In this document: positions 37,627-47,100 of the stretch, one piece after another | Layout: every line of letters starts with the position of its first letter | How positions within the stretch are numbered: position 1 is the stretch's first letter | Source: an uncultured Paracoccaceae bacterium | Lineage (GTDB): Bacteria > Pseudomonadota > Alphaproteobacteria > Rhodobacterales > Rhodobacteraceae | DNA length: 64,000 nucleotides | Reading direction: 5' to 3' | NCBI GenBank assembly: GCA_947489325.1 | Contig: CANLDA010000001.1 | Coordinates: forward strand, 310,001-374,000 | Program-made: the position numbers and the translations under genes | The notes under the pieces: generated by a model | Database searches by the model: none | What the model was told of the DNA's origin: nothing | Seen by the model: only the letters and a program-made list of their open reading frames with translations

Positions 37627-38555
37627 CCCCGGTCAAAGGCATCCTGTTCAAAATCAGCGCCTTGTTTTTATTTGCAATCATGGCCTCTTTGATCAAGGCA
37701 AGCTCAGACCATATCCCCCCATGGCAGGCCGTATTCTATCGGTCCTTTTTCGCCATGCTGGTGATTTTGGTATGGATCGCCCAGCAGGGAAAATTGCGCA
37801 CGGGCCTCAAAACGGCCAATCCTATGGGGCATTTCTGGCGCGGATTTATTGGAACAACCGCGATGGCGCTTGGCTTTGCCGGGCTGGCCACATTACCCTT
37901 TCCCGAGGTCACAGCCATTGGTTTCACCGCGCCCCTTCTGACTGTTGTGTTTGCTTCCATGTTTCTGGGCGAACAAGTGCGCCTGTTTCGCCTGTCTGCG
38001 GTCGGGGTTGGCCTGATCGGGGTAACGATCATCCTTTATCCGCGCCTCACCCTATTTGAAGGCAGCGAAACAGGTGGCGCAGAAAGCGTTGCCATTATGG
38101 GGGCTATGTTGGTTTTGGGATCGGCCCTGTTTCGCGCCTTGGCACAAATTCACATCCGCAAACTCGTGCAAACTGAGCAGACTTCGGCGATTGTCTTTTA
38201 CTTTTCGCTGACAGCGTCCATTCTTTCGCTGTTGACGCTGCCACTAGGATGGGTCGTGCCCACCTCTCAGGAAATGCTCTTTCTGGTTCTGGCGGGCCTG
38301 TTTGGCGGCATTGCACAGATTTTCCTGACCACAGGATATCGCCATGCCGAGGCAAGCTTGCTTGCCCCGTTTGATTACGTGTCGCTTATCTTTGCCCTGC
38401 TCATCGGATATTTCGTCTTTAGCGAGGTTCCGACCGTTCCCATGCTCAGCGGTTCAGCCCTGATTGTTGCCGCTGGCATCCTGATTATCTGGCGTGAACA
38501 TCGGCTTGGCCTTGAACGCGGCGCCGAACGCGCAAAGGTCACCCCGCAAGGATAG
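37623..38555 (+). CDS. EamA/DMT-family exporter
   Basis: 310 residues with ten hydrophobic helices as two EamA repeats (FLFAIMASLIKASSDHIPPWQAVFYRSFFAML; ALFRALAQIHIRKLVQTEQTSAIVFYF). Drug/metabolite transporter superfamily, likely an inner-membrane exporter; substrate not visible. ATG 37623 overlaps the HD gene's stop. Last gene of the aroC operon, ended by a hairpin. Confidence 0.88.
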   Translation: MTPVKGILFKISALFLFAIMASLIKASSDHIPPWQAVFYRSFFAMLVILVWIAQQGKLRTGLKTANPMGHFWRGFIGTTAMALGFAGLATLPFPEVTAIGFTAPLLTVVFASMFLGEQVRLFRLSAVGVGLIGVTIILYPRLTLFEGSETGGAESVAIMGAMLVLGSALFRALAQIHIRKLVQTEQTSAIVFYFSLTASILSLLTLPLGWVVPTSQEMLFLVLAGLFGGIAQIFLTTGYRHAEASLLAPFDYVSLIFALLIGYFVFSEVPTVPMLSGSALIVAAGILIIWREHRLGLERGAERAKVTPQG

Positions 38556-38614
38556 GCGCGGATACACACCAGAACATCCTATTGGGACAAAATTGAAGAA
38601 CCTCATAAATGGGC

Positions 38615-38647
38615 TCAAAGGGACTGTTACACCAACAGCCCCTTTGA
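38615..38647. terminator. Convergent terminator hairpin
   Basis: TCAAAGGG...CCCTTTGA outer stem with inner CTGTT/AACAG stem and a short loop. It lies between the EamA gene and the convergent amidohydrolase, touching its stop codon, and can serve both directions. Confidence 0.65.
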
Positions 38648-39769
38648 TCATTTCCCTAAGAACCGGTGAACCACCTGATCGACAAAGTGCTGATCCGTGG
38701 CCAAATGCTCTTGCAGCCGGGCCATTCCAGCGGTGTCCAATCGTTTGCCGGCTGCAATCCGCGCCAGAAAATCAATGTCGTAATATCGCACGGCATCACC
38801 AAGCGCACGGACCTCATCCATCAGATTAACGGTGCCCATGGGGGATGTGATGTCACACACATTGTCTGACCCAATCCGCACTTGTACACCATTTGCCACG
38901 AAATCCAAAACCCGCGCGATGCAGTTGTGCGTAGGGGTAGAAAGCGGTCGGTATTGGCGCATGCTTAACGCGGCCGCAGGACAACAAATCACCCCAACAT
39001 TCAGCTCTGCCAGATCTTTAGCAAGGGCCTGAAACCGTGGTTCGTCATAAGCAGACGGTGAAATGACATGGATAAGCCAGATGAATGGTTCTTCATCAGC
39101 GGGCACACCAAACCCCAGTTCGCGCACCAATTTGGCAACCAGTTCAGAAGCGCCTTCATAAATGTGATTGGCCTGATCCACATGCACGTGGATTTGCTTG
39201 CCTAATGTATGCGCCAAGGTAATCGCGCGTCGGCAACTTTCTTCAAAACCAATATGATCTGGATAGTCTGCCGTATCATCTCGTTCCGGTAACAATCCAA
39301 TGAAGTCATATTTTTCAGCGGCCTCTTCTAACAGCGCCCAACGTTCTGGTTCGTCATCGCGAAAGCCAAGCGGCGAATAGGCACCCAGCCGCAGATCAAT
39401 CTTATCTGCATAGTTTGCCTTCAGCTTAGCAAAGGTTTCCAATGCGGTCATGCGGACGCAATCAACCGTGGTGTCCACGACCGTATCAGCACGTGTCGTT
39501 CCAACAGCGATCATTTCCTTCACGTATGGCTCTACGCGCGCATACAGCGCATCGGGCTCATAGCAGTAGCTTTCGTGAATCGTTGGGATGACAGCATGCT
39601 TGCCGGACAACGAAAGAGATGTCCCATCCATCACCCCCGCGCTGCGCAGTAATTCGACTGTAGGGTGAAAGGTACCAGCCCGATCAAGATGCAAGTGTGC
39701 ATTGAAAAAGCCGCCATGTTTCGTGACGGCATCGCGAATATCTTGAAAATAGGGTGTCATTTCTCTCAT
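38648..39769 (-). CDS. Cytosine deaminase-like amidohydrolase
   Basis: 373 residues. Metal ligands of the cytosine-deaminase branch are FFNAHLHLDRAG near residue 22, QIHVHVDQANH near 193, HVISPSAYDE near 235, and the acid RIGSDNVCDI near 304. Substrate unknown. Start is uncertain: ATG 39769 is taken, with 39760 and 39817 as alternatives and no clear ribosome site. It is divergent from the nonulosonate operon, so it may remove an acyl or amino group from a sugar precursor, but that is inference from position only. Confidence 0.8.
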   Translation of the reverse strand: MREMTPYFQDIRDAVTKHGGFFNAHLHLDRAGTFHPTVELLRSAGVMDGTSLSLSGKHAVIPTIHESYCYEPDALYARVEPYVKEMIAVGTTRADTVVDTTVDCVRMTALETFAKLKANYADKIDLRLGAYSPLGFRDDEPERWALLEEAAEKYDFIGLLPERDDTADYPDHIGFEESCRRAITLAHTLGKQIHVHVDQANHIYEGASELVAKLVRELGFGVPADEEPFIWLIHVISPSAYDEPRFQALAKDLAELNVGVICCPAAALSMRQYRPLSTPTHNCIARVLDFVANGVQVRIGSDNVCDITSPMGTVNLMDEVRALGDAVRYYDIDFLARIAAGKRLDTAGMARLQEHLATDQHFVDQVVHRFLGK

Positions 39770-39947
39770 GGTATTATGTCTGTTAACCTCTATGGTGACA
39801 AAAATCTGACGATTCATAGGGCAGTCATCGACGCTCTCATTATTTCTTGCCCAAATTTTAGAACTGCACAAATACTGTCTTTTGATCAGGTGGACTTAAC
39901 CCGATATTCAGGCCAGTATTAACCAAATTTGGAATACTAGGCAAAAA

Positions 39948-41042
39948 ATGCACTCTATCAGAATTATCGGCGCAGGCTCTATTGGCAGTCACCTCGCAAA
40001 CGCAGCCCGTACGCGCGGCTGGTCCGTGACATTGACTGACAATGATCCCGCGGCGTTAGAACGCGCAAAGGATGACATCTATCCCTCACGCTATGGTGCG
40101 TGGGATGAGGGTATTTCGCTCAAACTTTCTCAGGATGCCACTGATGAGCCCGCAGATGTGGTTTTCATTGGCACCCCCCCTGACAGCCACATTCCTTTGG
40201 CTCTTGATGCACTGGATCGCGTCACACCCAAGATTCTGTTGATTGAGAAACCGCTCGCTGGACCTGATCTTGCCGGATGCCAGAAATTATTCGAGGCCAC
40301 GCAGACAAAAGGCGTGTTTGCGGCCGTTGGATATAATCACTGCCTTGGGGGCAATACCAAACTCGCAGATCAGATGATCCGGGCCGGCAATTTGGGCGAT
40401 ATCATTACAATTTCGTCACGGACACGCGAACATTGGCAGGGCATTTTCAATGCACATCCATGGCTACCAGGACCATCAGCGTCGTATCTTGGATTTGCCG
40501 CGCGTGGCGGCGGCGCAACTGGTGAACATTCACACGCCATTAACATGTGGCAACATTTTTCACATGTCGCAGGCGCCGGGCGTGTTGCGCGGGTTTCTGC
40601 ACGTCTGGATCACGTAAGGGCAGATGGTACGGACTATGATCAATCCGCATTTATCACGCTTGAATCCCAAGAGGGCCTTATCGGCGATGTCATTCAGGAT
40701 GTTGTCACTGCCCCCACTGAAAAATCCGCCCGCCTTCAGGGCACCAAAGGATTTATCGAATGGTCCGTAAACGCCCGCCCAGGCGAAGACCGCGTAGCAG
40801 TCGGACACCTTGATGGTCCGATTCAAGAAACCTTCATTCCCAAAACACGCCCAGGTGAATTCATCGCTGAAATTGATCACCTCGCAGAGGTGATGAATGG
40901 CGACACGACGGACTCCCCTATTGCTCTTAGCCGCGGCCTTGACACCATGATGGTCATTGCTGCTACCTTCAAATCAGACGCTACTGGTCGGCCAGTCACC
41001 ATCGATTGGTCCAAAGGCTACACGCCAGATGCGCTCAATTAG
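39948..41042 (+). CDS. Gfo/Idh/MocA-family sugar oxidoreductase
   Basis: 364 residues. N-terminal Rossmann domain HSIRIIGAGSIGSHLANAAR, then the family's IEKPLAGPDLAGC with the conserved EKP lysine near residue 102, VGYNHCLG, and GATGEHSHAINMWQHF with the catalytic-type His. Acts on a sugar or nucleotide sugar with NAD(P). First gene of the operon with the NeuB-like, HAD and CMP-sugar synthetase genes (12 bp before the next), so it probably makes the precursor or tailors the nonulosonic acid. Confidence 0.85.
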   Translation: MHSIRIIGAGSIGSHLANAARTRGWSVTLTDNDPAALERAKDDIYPSRYGAWDEGISLKLSQDATDEPADVVFIGTPPDSHIPLALDALDRVTPKILLIEKPLAGPDLAGCQKLFEATQTKGVFAAVGYNHCLGGNTKLADQMIRAGNLGDIITISSRTREHWQGIFNAHPWLPGPSASYLGFAARGGGATGEHSHAINMWQHFSHVAGAGRVARVSARLDHVRADGTDYDQSAFITLESQEGLIGDVIQDVVTAPTEKSARLQGTKGFIEWSVNARPGEDRVAVGHLDGPIQETFIPKTRPGEFIAEIDHLAEVMNGDTTDSPIALSRGLDTMMVIAATFKSDATGRPVTIDWSKGYTPDALN

Positions 41043-41054
41043 GTCTGGTTCAAA

Positions 41055-42584
41055 ATGTCACAAAATTTTCCCTTCGAAAATCTGTTCATATTCGACATGG
41101 CCAACAACCATATGGGCGATATGGACCATGCCGAAAAAATCATTCGCGAAGTTGCCTGCGTCACCAAAGCCGCCGGCGTACGCGGTGCCCTGAAGTTTCA
41201 GTTCCGCCAGCTCGACACGTTTATTCACCCGGATTATCAATCGCGCACGGATATTAAGTTCATCAAGCGGTTTTCAGAAACGCGACTGGAAATGGAACAA
41301 TTCGGCAAGCTTGCCAAAATGGTACGTGACCATGGCCTGTTGACCATGAGCACCCCATTTGACGAGGCTTCGGTCGATGTCATTGTGGGCATGAACCTTG
41401 ATCTTATCAAAATCGCCAGCTGCTCTGCCGACGACCGCCCTCTGATTGACAAGGTTGCGCGTGTTAATAAACCAGTGGTGGTCTCCACTGCCGGTCTGCG
41501 TTTGGAAGAAATCGACTGGTTGGTGAACCATCTTGAATCACAGCGTGTAGACTTTTCACTGATGCATTGTGTGGCGCTGTACCCAACGCCAGATGACAAG
41601 CTGCAACTTGATCAGGTGCGTCAACTAAAAGAACGGTATCGTTCTCTGACTGTTGGCTGGTCAACTCATGAGGATCAGGACAACACCAGTGCGATTCAAA
41701 TGGCCTATGCTTTGGGCGCGCGTATGTTTGAACGCCATGTTGGGGTGCCAACCGACGATTACAAACTCAACGCCTACTCTTCGACGCCAGAACAACTCGA
41801 AAAATGGTTTGCGGCCTTCGATCACGCGCGCGACATGATGGGATCAGCCGAGCGCGCACCCGCCCCCGCAGCAGAACGCGCGACATTGCGCGACCTGAAA
41901 CGCGGCTCTTTTGCCAGCCGCGCCATCAAAAAAGGCCAAGAGATCTCGGCAAAAGATGTGTTCTTTGCCATGCCTTGCCAAGAAGGTCAGCTTGTATCAG
42001 GAGACTTCCGCCCCGGTATGATCGCCGATCGCGATTACGCGGTGAATGACGCACTCGAGCCAACTGTTTCAGCCGCAAATAACGATGAGAATACAATCTA
42101 TCAAATCATGCTTCAGGTACGTGGGATGCTAAACACGGCAGGCATTGCCATCAATGAAGATGCCAATATCGAGATTTCGCACCAATATGGTCTGAACCGA
42201 TTCCGCGAATTCGGCGCTGTTTTAATCACATGTGTGAATCGAGAATACGCTAAAAAGCTGGTTATCCAGTTGCCCCGCCAAAAACACCCCTATCACTATC
42301 ATAAGCGTAAGGAAGAAACCTTTCAGTTGCTCCATGGGGATGTTGAAATCGTCAAAGATGGGGACCGGTATCGCCTGAGCCCAGGTGACACTCTGCTCGT
42401 GGCGCCCGGCGAATGGCATAAATTCCACACGCTCGAAGGCTGCATTTTTGAAGAAATTTCTTCAACAGCGTATGCCAACGACAGCTTTTATGACGATCCT
42501 GCGGTTGCAAACATGCCGCGTGAGGCTCGTAAAACAAAAGTAGACCACTGGATGACCTATTTCCGAGGTCAGGGTGAGCGCTGA
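41055..42584 (+). CDS. NeuB-like nonulosonate synthase fused to a cupin
   Basis: 509 residues in three parts. Residues 1-265 form the NeuB barrel condensing PEP with a sugar: FIFDMANNHMGDMDHAEKII, GALKFQFRQLDTF, LIKIASCSADDRPLI, GWSTHEDQDNTSAIQMAYALGARMFERHVG. Residues ~280-350 are the SAF/antifreeze-like domain (RGSFASRAIKKGQEI, FRPGMIADRDY). Residues ~390-485 form an extra cupin (HPYHYHKRKEETFQLLHGD, then GDTLLVAPGEWHKF) with a complete metal site. The usual NeuB ends before the cupin. Its last bases overlap the HAD gene start (GTG 42574). Confidence 0.9.
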   Translation: MSQNFPFENLFIFDMANNHMGDMDHAEKIIREVACVTKAAGVRGALKFQFRQLDTFIHPDYQSRTDIKFIKRFSETRLEMEQFGKLAKMVRDHGLLTMSTPFDEASVDVIVGMNLDLIKIASCSADDRPLIDKVARVNKPVVVSTAGLRLEEIDWLVNHLESQRVDFSLMHCVALYPTPDDKLQLDQVRQLKERYRSLTVGWSTHEDQDNTSAIQMAYALGARMFERHVGVPTDDYKLNAYSSTPEQLEKWFAAFDHARDMMGSAERAPAPAAERATLRDLKRGSFASRAIKKGQEISAKDVFFAMPCQEGQLVSGDFRPGMIADRDYAVNDALEPTVSAANNDENTIYQIMLQVRGMLNTAGIAINEDANIEISHQYGLNRFREFGAVLITCVNREYAKKLVIQLPRQKHPYHYHKRKEETFQLLHGDVEIVKDGDRYRLSPGDTLLVAPGEWHKFHTLEGCIFEEISSTAYANDSFYDDPAVANMPREARKTKVDHWMTYFRGQGER

Positions 42585-43155
42585 ACTGTTCGTCTTTGAT
42601 TTTGATGGCACGCTGGTGGACACAGCTGCTGCTAAGCGACAGGCATTTTTCGATGTTTTCCCGCAAGATTGTGGGGAAACAGTAGAACGCGTCCTTACCG
42701 AAGATCCAGATGGGTCGCGCTTTGCCGTCATCCCCCGGATGATCATCGAGAGTGGCCGCAGCGATCTCAATCCAGATGCAATAATTACAGCCTTCGGGAA
42801 ACAGGTGTTGCACCGCGTCGCACTCGCGAATGAAATCCCAGGTGCCAGTGATGCGTTGAAATGGGCCGCGTCAAAAGGGGCTGCCTACGTGTTTTCGGTG
42901 ACACCACATGAGGATCTACGTGCAGCATTAACCCAACGGGGATGGGTGGATATTCTCAGTGGTATTTATGGATTTCCGAACCACAAACCCGAGGTTCTAA
43001 AGCGCCTGATGAACGAAAATCATACCGCACCGCAAAACACCACTGTCATAGGTGATGGCATAAGTGACGCCGAAGCAGCACGCATGAACGGCTGTCACTA
43101 CTTGCCCGCGATGCCCGGCTGGCCTCAGAAACTTATGCAGGAGAGCATCGAATGA
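42574..43155 (+). CDS. HAD-family sugar phosphatase
   Basis: 193 residues: FDFDGTLVDT at residues 8-17, helical cap, motif II near VFSVTPHE, motif III NHKPEVL, motif IV VIGDGISDAEAA. Start is GTG 42574 inside the NeuB-like gene and the stop overlaps the CMP-sugar synthetase by ATGA. Placed between a synthase and a CMP-transferase, it likely dephosphorylates a nonulosonate-9-phosphate, which implies that the synthase uses a sugar-6-phosphate. That chemistry is known for sialic acid and KDN routes; the exact sugar is unknown. Confidence 0.87.
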   Translation: MSAELFVFDFDGTLVDTAAAKRQAFFDVFPQDCGETVERVLTEDPDGSRFAVIPRMIIESGRSDLNPDAIITAFGKQVLHRVALANEIPGASDALKWAASKGAAYVFSVTPHEDLRAALTQRGWVDILSGIYGFPNHKPEVLKRLMNENHTAPQNTTVIGDGISDAEAARMNGCHYLPAMPGWPQKLMQESIE

Positions 43156-43853
43156 TTGAAGGAATGCGTGTTCTTGCAGTGGTTCCCGCCCGCGGTGGCA
43201 GCAAAGGGATCAAACTGAAAAACCTGCGCAATGTTGGGGGCATGTCGCTTGTGGCCCGTGCCGGAAAAATCGCCACATCAGTGGTGGAAATTGATCGTGC
43301 CGTTGTGTCAACCGATCACGAAGACATTGCAATAGCGGCAGAAGAAAGCGGCCTGTCCGCGCCTTTCCGTCGCCCCGAAACCTTGTCAGGTGATCGCATT
43401 GGCGATTGGGATGTATTGACCCACGCGCTTAAGGAATGTGAGCACCTAGACGGGGTGCAATACGACATTGTTCTCATGCTGCAACCCACGTCTCCGAGCC
43501 GTAAGATCGAAGACGTGCGCGCCACGTTGCAAAAACTTGTCCAAGGTGGGTTTGATGCCGTTTGGACGCTAAGCGAAACCGACAGCAAAGGGCACCCTCT
43601 TAAACAGCTCTGCGTGGATGAGGCCGATGCCCTTGAATATTATGATCCAGCGGGTGCTCAGATTATTGCCCGACAACAACTAAAACCCGTGTTTCACCGG
43701 AACGGAATCGCTTATGCTATCACACGCAATTGCCTGCTTGACCAAGGAACAATCAAAGGCGCACGCACCGGTGCTGTGATTATCGACGGACCAGTGGCCA
43801 ATATTGATACAGAGCTGGATATTGCTTGGGCAGAATACCTATTGGCGCAATGA
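43152..43853 (+). CDS. CMP-nonulosonate (acylneuraminate) cytidylyltransferase
   Basis: 233 residues. Nucleotide-binding VLAVVPARGGSKGIKLKNLR near the N-terminus, VSTDHEDIAIAAEESG, RPETLSGDRIGDWDVL, LMLQPTSPSRKIEDV and VFHRNGIAYAITR are the NeuA family signatures. It activates the sugar made by the operon as CMP-sugar for glycosyl transfer. Last gene of four, with very tight spacing throughout. It does not tell sialic, legionaminic, pseudaminic or KDN-type sugars apart. Confidence 0.92.
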   Translation: MIEGMRVLAVVPARGGSKGIKLKNLRNVGGMSLVARAGKIATSVVEIDRAVVSTDHEDIAIAAEESGLSAPFRRPETLSGDRIGDWDVLTHALKECEHLDGVQYDIVLMLQPTSPSRKIEDVRATLQKLVQGGFDAVWTLSETDSKGHPLKQLCVDEADALEYYDPAGAQIIARQQLKPVFHRNGIAYAITRNCLLDQGTIKGARTGAVIIDGPVANIDTELDIAWAEYLLAQ

Positions 43854-43894
43854 ATACCCACTAAAACTTGCGTTGAGCTAACGGTTTAGCAAGC

Positions 43895-46645
43895 TCAGGT
43901 GTCACCAAACCAATCGGCCATCATTTCAGGAAACTCACCCGCGTTATACGCGTCGTTCATGATATTGTGCGACGTGTATTTGTTGTTGGCTTGCAAGCTG
44001 GCCTGCGGAACCATATCCAAAAGTTGGCGCGCCGGATCGGTATCGCGTTCATTTTTCCCATGCGCGATAATGATCGAAAGATCAGGGGAGATCGGTTGAG
44101 ATGTTATCTCTCGCAGTGCCTCGTCTAGAATCTGATGATTGTTCACACTGGGTGCGCTTGCGGCAATGACACGGGACCATTTGCAATGGATGGCAGCATA
44201 AAGTGCTCCGAGGCCACCGCCACTGGTTCCCAAAGCAATAACACGACTGTACCCCCGTATTTGCGCATAGGTGTTCACATAATCAGCGACGGATGTGATG
44301 GTATCGCCCGCTTCGGGCAAACCTTCACCAAAAAGCGCACGTGACCTGTCTTGCAGCATCAAGAGATCGTATTTTTTGGGGTCAAGATTGACCAATATCC
44401 GATAGGTCGGCAAGAACAGCCGCAACAGGTTTCCCGTGAAGCCACAGATCAACGTTTTTCCGGATGCTGCGGTGTTCGGGTCGGTATAAAGCAGCATTGA
44501 TTCAGACGGTTTCTGCCGCTGCCAAAGCGCATAATCCGGCGCTGCTGTAATCTCACGTGCCAAGTCCGCGCGCCAACGCCAGTGTCGAAAACTCAATTTA
44601 AGGCGGCCCGCCAGCCCAAGACGATGCGACGCCTTGCTTCCAACATGCGCGCCTTTGGTTTCTTCCAACAATTGAAGAATGTCCTTTGGCGTTTCATAGG
44701 CCGTCATAAGATCAGTTGCAGCCTTGAACTTATCTTTGTCAGTGCTGGCCTCCAGCGCAGCCATTACTGCCTCAGCCCCACCTTCCAGCGTATTCAACCC
44801 ATGGCTGGTTTGTTCAAAAGCGATCTGTGCCTGTTGGGTTGCCGAAACCTCTTCAGCGGCCCCAAGCGTGTCAAAACCAGCCTCAATCAACGCATCAGAA
44901 ATTGTTGCAATAGTTGAAAAATTTTCAAATATTGCAGGCGGCAATGTATCCTGAAGGGCAGTTTCCATTGCCATCATAATCCGCATCGCAGAGAGTGAAT
45001 CCCCTCCGACTGCCGCAAAGTCCTGATGAATCCCCACGGCGGGAATGCTCAATTCCTGCTGCCACAAAGACACCAAGAACTGTTCTGTTGGATTTCTTGC
45101 CGCTGCGTGATCGGTGTCGGAGTGATGACTGTCTTGCGCCATCTGAGCCAATATCAGTTTATCGATCTTCCCAACCGGGTTTCGCGGCATCGCATCCAGC
45201 ACAAGAATACGTCCGGGCACTTTGAATGCAGCAACAAGACCCAGAAGATGCGCCCGCAATGCGGATGTTTCCACTTCATCGCGCAGGACAACCGCTGTCA
45301 CGATGTCTTCGCCCAATGTCTTATGCGGTACGGCAAATGATGCGGTCTCTGATACGGCCGGATGCGCGGAAAGGGCGTCATCCACTTCGGAAGGGCTGAT
45401 TTTTTCACCCCCTCGATTGATCATTTCCTTTGCACGCCCCGTTAGAAAGAGATCCCCGTCCTCATCAAGATACCCATTGTCTCCAGTCAGAAACCAACCA
45501 TTTAGAAAAGAGGCTTCGTTGGCTTCACTATTATTTTCATATCCAGAAAACACATTGGCTCCACGAATACCAATTTGGCCCGCCGCTCCTGTTGGTAAGG
45601 GCGTGCCTTCAGCACTAAAAATCTGCACTTCGGGGCCAGCAGGGCGCCCAACAGATCCGGGTTTTTCTGTACCTTGCCCAAGACGCGTTGTGGTAATCAA
45701 TGGTCCTGCTTCGGTCATGCCAAGGGTGCGTACAATCTCTACACCAAACTGATCGTGCAATCGGCCCATTTGCGCCGGAGACAGCGCCGCCGCAACAGAT
45801 CGTAAAAATCGAAACGAATTGTGCCTCGGAGTAATTCCATTGGTTTCTGCATGGCGCAACAATTCGCCTAATGTCGTGGGCACGCCCTGAAACCACGTGG
45901 GCGCATAAGTTTCCATCAGTTCATAAAATTTGGGGGCGTCAAATCCGCTTGTTGCAATCACTTGACCACCTGAACTCAGCGGCGCCAGCAACAAATCTAC
46001 AAGCCCCCCAATGTGAAATTGTTCCCACATCGTCAAGCATCGATCATCGGGGCCAAGGTTCAAAGATCGCGCAACGTCTTGGGCGGATGTGCAAACATTG
46101 AGATGCGACAGAGGGACAATTTTGGGACTACCGGTCGATCCAGACGTCATCAAAACAAGGGCGATATCATCTGGCTTAGGGCACGGAACATTCGATATTG
46201 GCTCTATTCCAGCCAACGTATGGGATTTGGTCAGGCGCAATACGGGCAGGCCCATTTGATGGGCAACAGATGCGGATGGGCCTGCATCGTTCATACCTAC
46301 AATCAGTGCGTCAATTTTGGTGGTTTTGAAATTCTGTTCAAATTCCGCGGCAGTAAAGATCGGATTAAATGGCGCAACTTCACCTGCAAGGGACGTTCCT
46401 AACATGGCAATGGCGATGTCAGATCCGTTGGGCAATACAAGCCCGAAACGCGGACGCTTGTGTGGGGTTCTCAACCCGGTTTGCGCCAATGAAGATGCCA
46501 ACACACAGGCTTTGGCGGACAAACTACCATATGTAATTGGATTACCTGTCTCGGTAATCAATGCGATGGCATCACCATTGGATTTGCTTTGCGCCATGAG
46601 AAGGTCTGTAACGGTTCGAAGATTTAATGTCGCTGAATTGATCAA
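43895..46645 (-). CDS. NRPS-like adenylation-carrier-hydrolase protein
   Basis: 916 residues, one module with no condensation domain. Residues ~10-510 are an AMP-forming ligase: LMTSGSTGSPKIVPLSH near 165, FLTGDNGYLDEDGDLFLTGRAKEMINRGGEKISP, and the catalytic Lys in NPVGKIDK. Residues ~530-600 are a carrier with VGGDSLSAM (serine near 549) for phosphopantetheine. The last ~250 residues are an alpha/beta-hydrolase-like domain with ALGTSGGGLGALYAA near 806. It sits between the nonulosonate operon and the lipid-modification genes, so it could charge and transfer an acyl or aminoacyl group onto a glycan. The substrate cannot be read from sequence alone. Confidence 0.85.
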   Translation of the reverse strand: MINSATLNLRTVTDLLMAQSKSNGDAIALITETGNPITYGSLSAKACVLASSLAQTGLRTPHKRPRFGLVLPNGSDIAIAMLGTSLAGEVAPFNPIFTAAEFEQNFKTTKIDALIVGMNDAGPSASVAHQMGLPVLRLTKSHTLAGIEPISNVPCPKPDDIALVLMTSGSTGSPKIVPLSHLNVCTSAQDVARSLNLGPDDRCLTMWEQFHIGGLVDLLLAPLSSGGQVIATSGFDAPKFYELMETYAPTWFQGVPTTLGELLRHAETNGITPRHNSFRFLRSVAAALSPAQMGRLHDQFGVEIVRTLGMTEAGPLITTTRLGQGTEKPGSVGRPAGPEVQIFSAEGTPLPTGAAGQIGIRGANVFSGYENNSEANEASFLNGWFLTGDNGYLDEDGDLFLTGRAKEMINRGGEKISPSEVDDALSAHPAVSETASFAVPHKTLGEDIVTAVVLRDEVETSALRAHLLGLVAAFKVPGRILVLDAMPRNPVGKIDKLILAQMAQDSHHSDTDHAAARNPTEQFLVSLWQQELSIPAVGIHQDFAAVGGDSLSAMRIMMAMETALQDTLPPAIFENFSTIATISDALIEAGFDTLGAAEEVSATQQAQIAFEQTSHGLNTLEGGAEAVMAALEASTDKDKFKAATDLMTAYETPKDILQLLEETKGAHVGSKASHRLGLAGRLKLSFRHWRWRADLAREITAAPDYALWQRQKPSESMLLYTDPNTAASGKTLICGFTGNLLRLFLPTYRILVNLDPKKYDLLMLQDRSRALFGEGLPEAGDTITSVADYVNTYAQIRGYSRVIALGTSGGGLGALYAAIHCKWSRVIAASAPSVNNHQILDEALREITSQPISPDLSIIIAHGKNERDTDPARQLLDMVPQASLQANNKYTSHNIMNDAYNAGEFPEMMADWFGDT

Positions 46646-46800
46646 GATGCCATTCTTATCATGATGAAAACTTAGATGTCTGCTTGGGTTCTATTCTTTA
46701 CCTCATTACCAAGCCTCGCAAGAGAGTCGTTTCAGCGCAATCAACATCCAAATCTGGCACCTTCCGACAAATGCTTCCTTCGACGCCACTCGGCGGTTTG

Positions 46801-47100
46801 TCACTTGGGCGACGTGAAATATATCAGCCACAAATTGCGTGCATACACAACAATGCCAATGGATTGCCCAAGCATGATCACCGGGTCACGACGGTGAACA
46901 CCATAAGCGAATAACAAAAGACCGCCGCAGATCGATAACCACCAAAAAGCGACTGGAATGACCGACTGACGATGCCGTTCCGAAGTAATCCATTGCACTA
47001 AAAAGCGCATGGAAAACATAAGTTGTGCTGACAAGCCAAGGCCCAACCAAATTAGATCGGACGTACTATCAACGTTTATCCATGCAAGAATGCTTTGCAT
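46801..47100 (-). CDS. LAB_N-domain membrane protein (lipid A biosynthesis-like)
   Basis: 99 residues with three hydrophobic helices; MFSMRFLVQWITSERHRQSVIPVAFWWLSICGG is the hallmark of LAB_N, a domain otherwise found at the N-terminus of some lipid-A-disaccharide synthases. In this setting, after a dolichyl-phosphate-mannose-synthase-like GT2 and next to a GT39, it fits a small partner in polyprenyl-linked sugar transfer. Starts within the GT2 stop (TAATG). Confidence 0.88.
   Translation of the reverse strand: MQSILAWINVDSTSDLIWLGLGLSAQLMFSMRFLVQWITSERHRQSVIPVAFWWLSICGGLLLFAYGVHRRDPVIMLGQSIGIVVYARNLWLIYFTSPK

Noticed and set aside
43856-43894. Weak hairpin between the CMP-sugar synthetase and NRPS-like gene
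   Set aside because: Only a 5-6 bp stem with no T run; not reported as a terminator.
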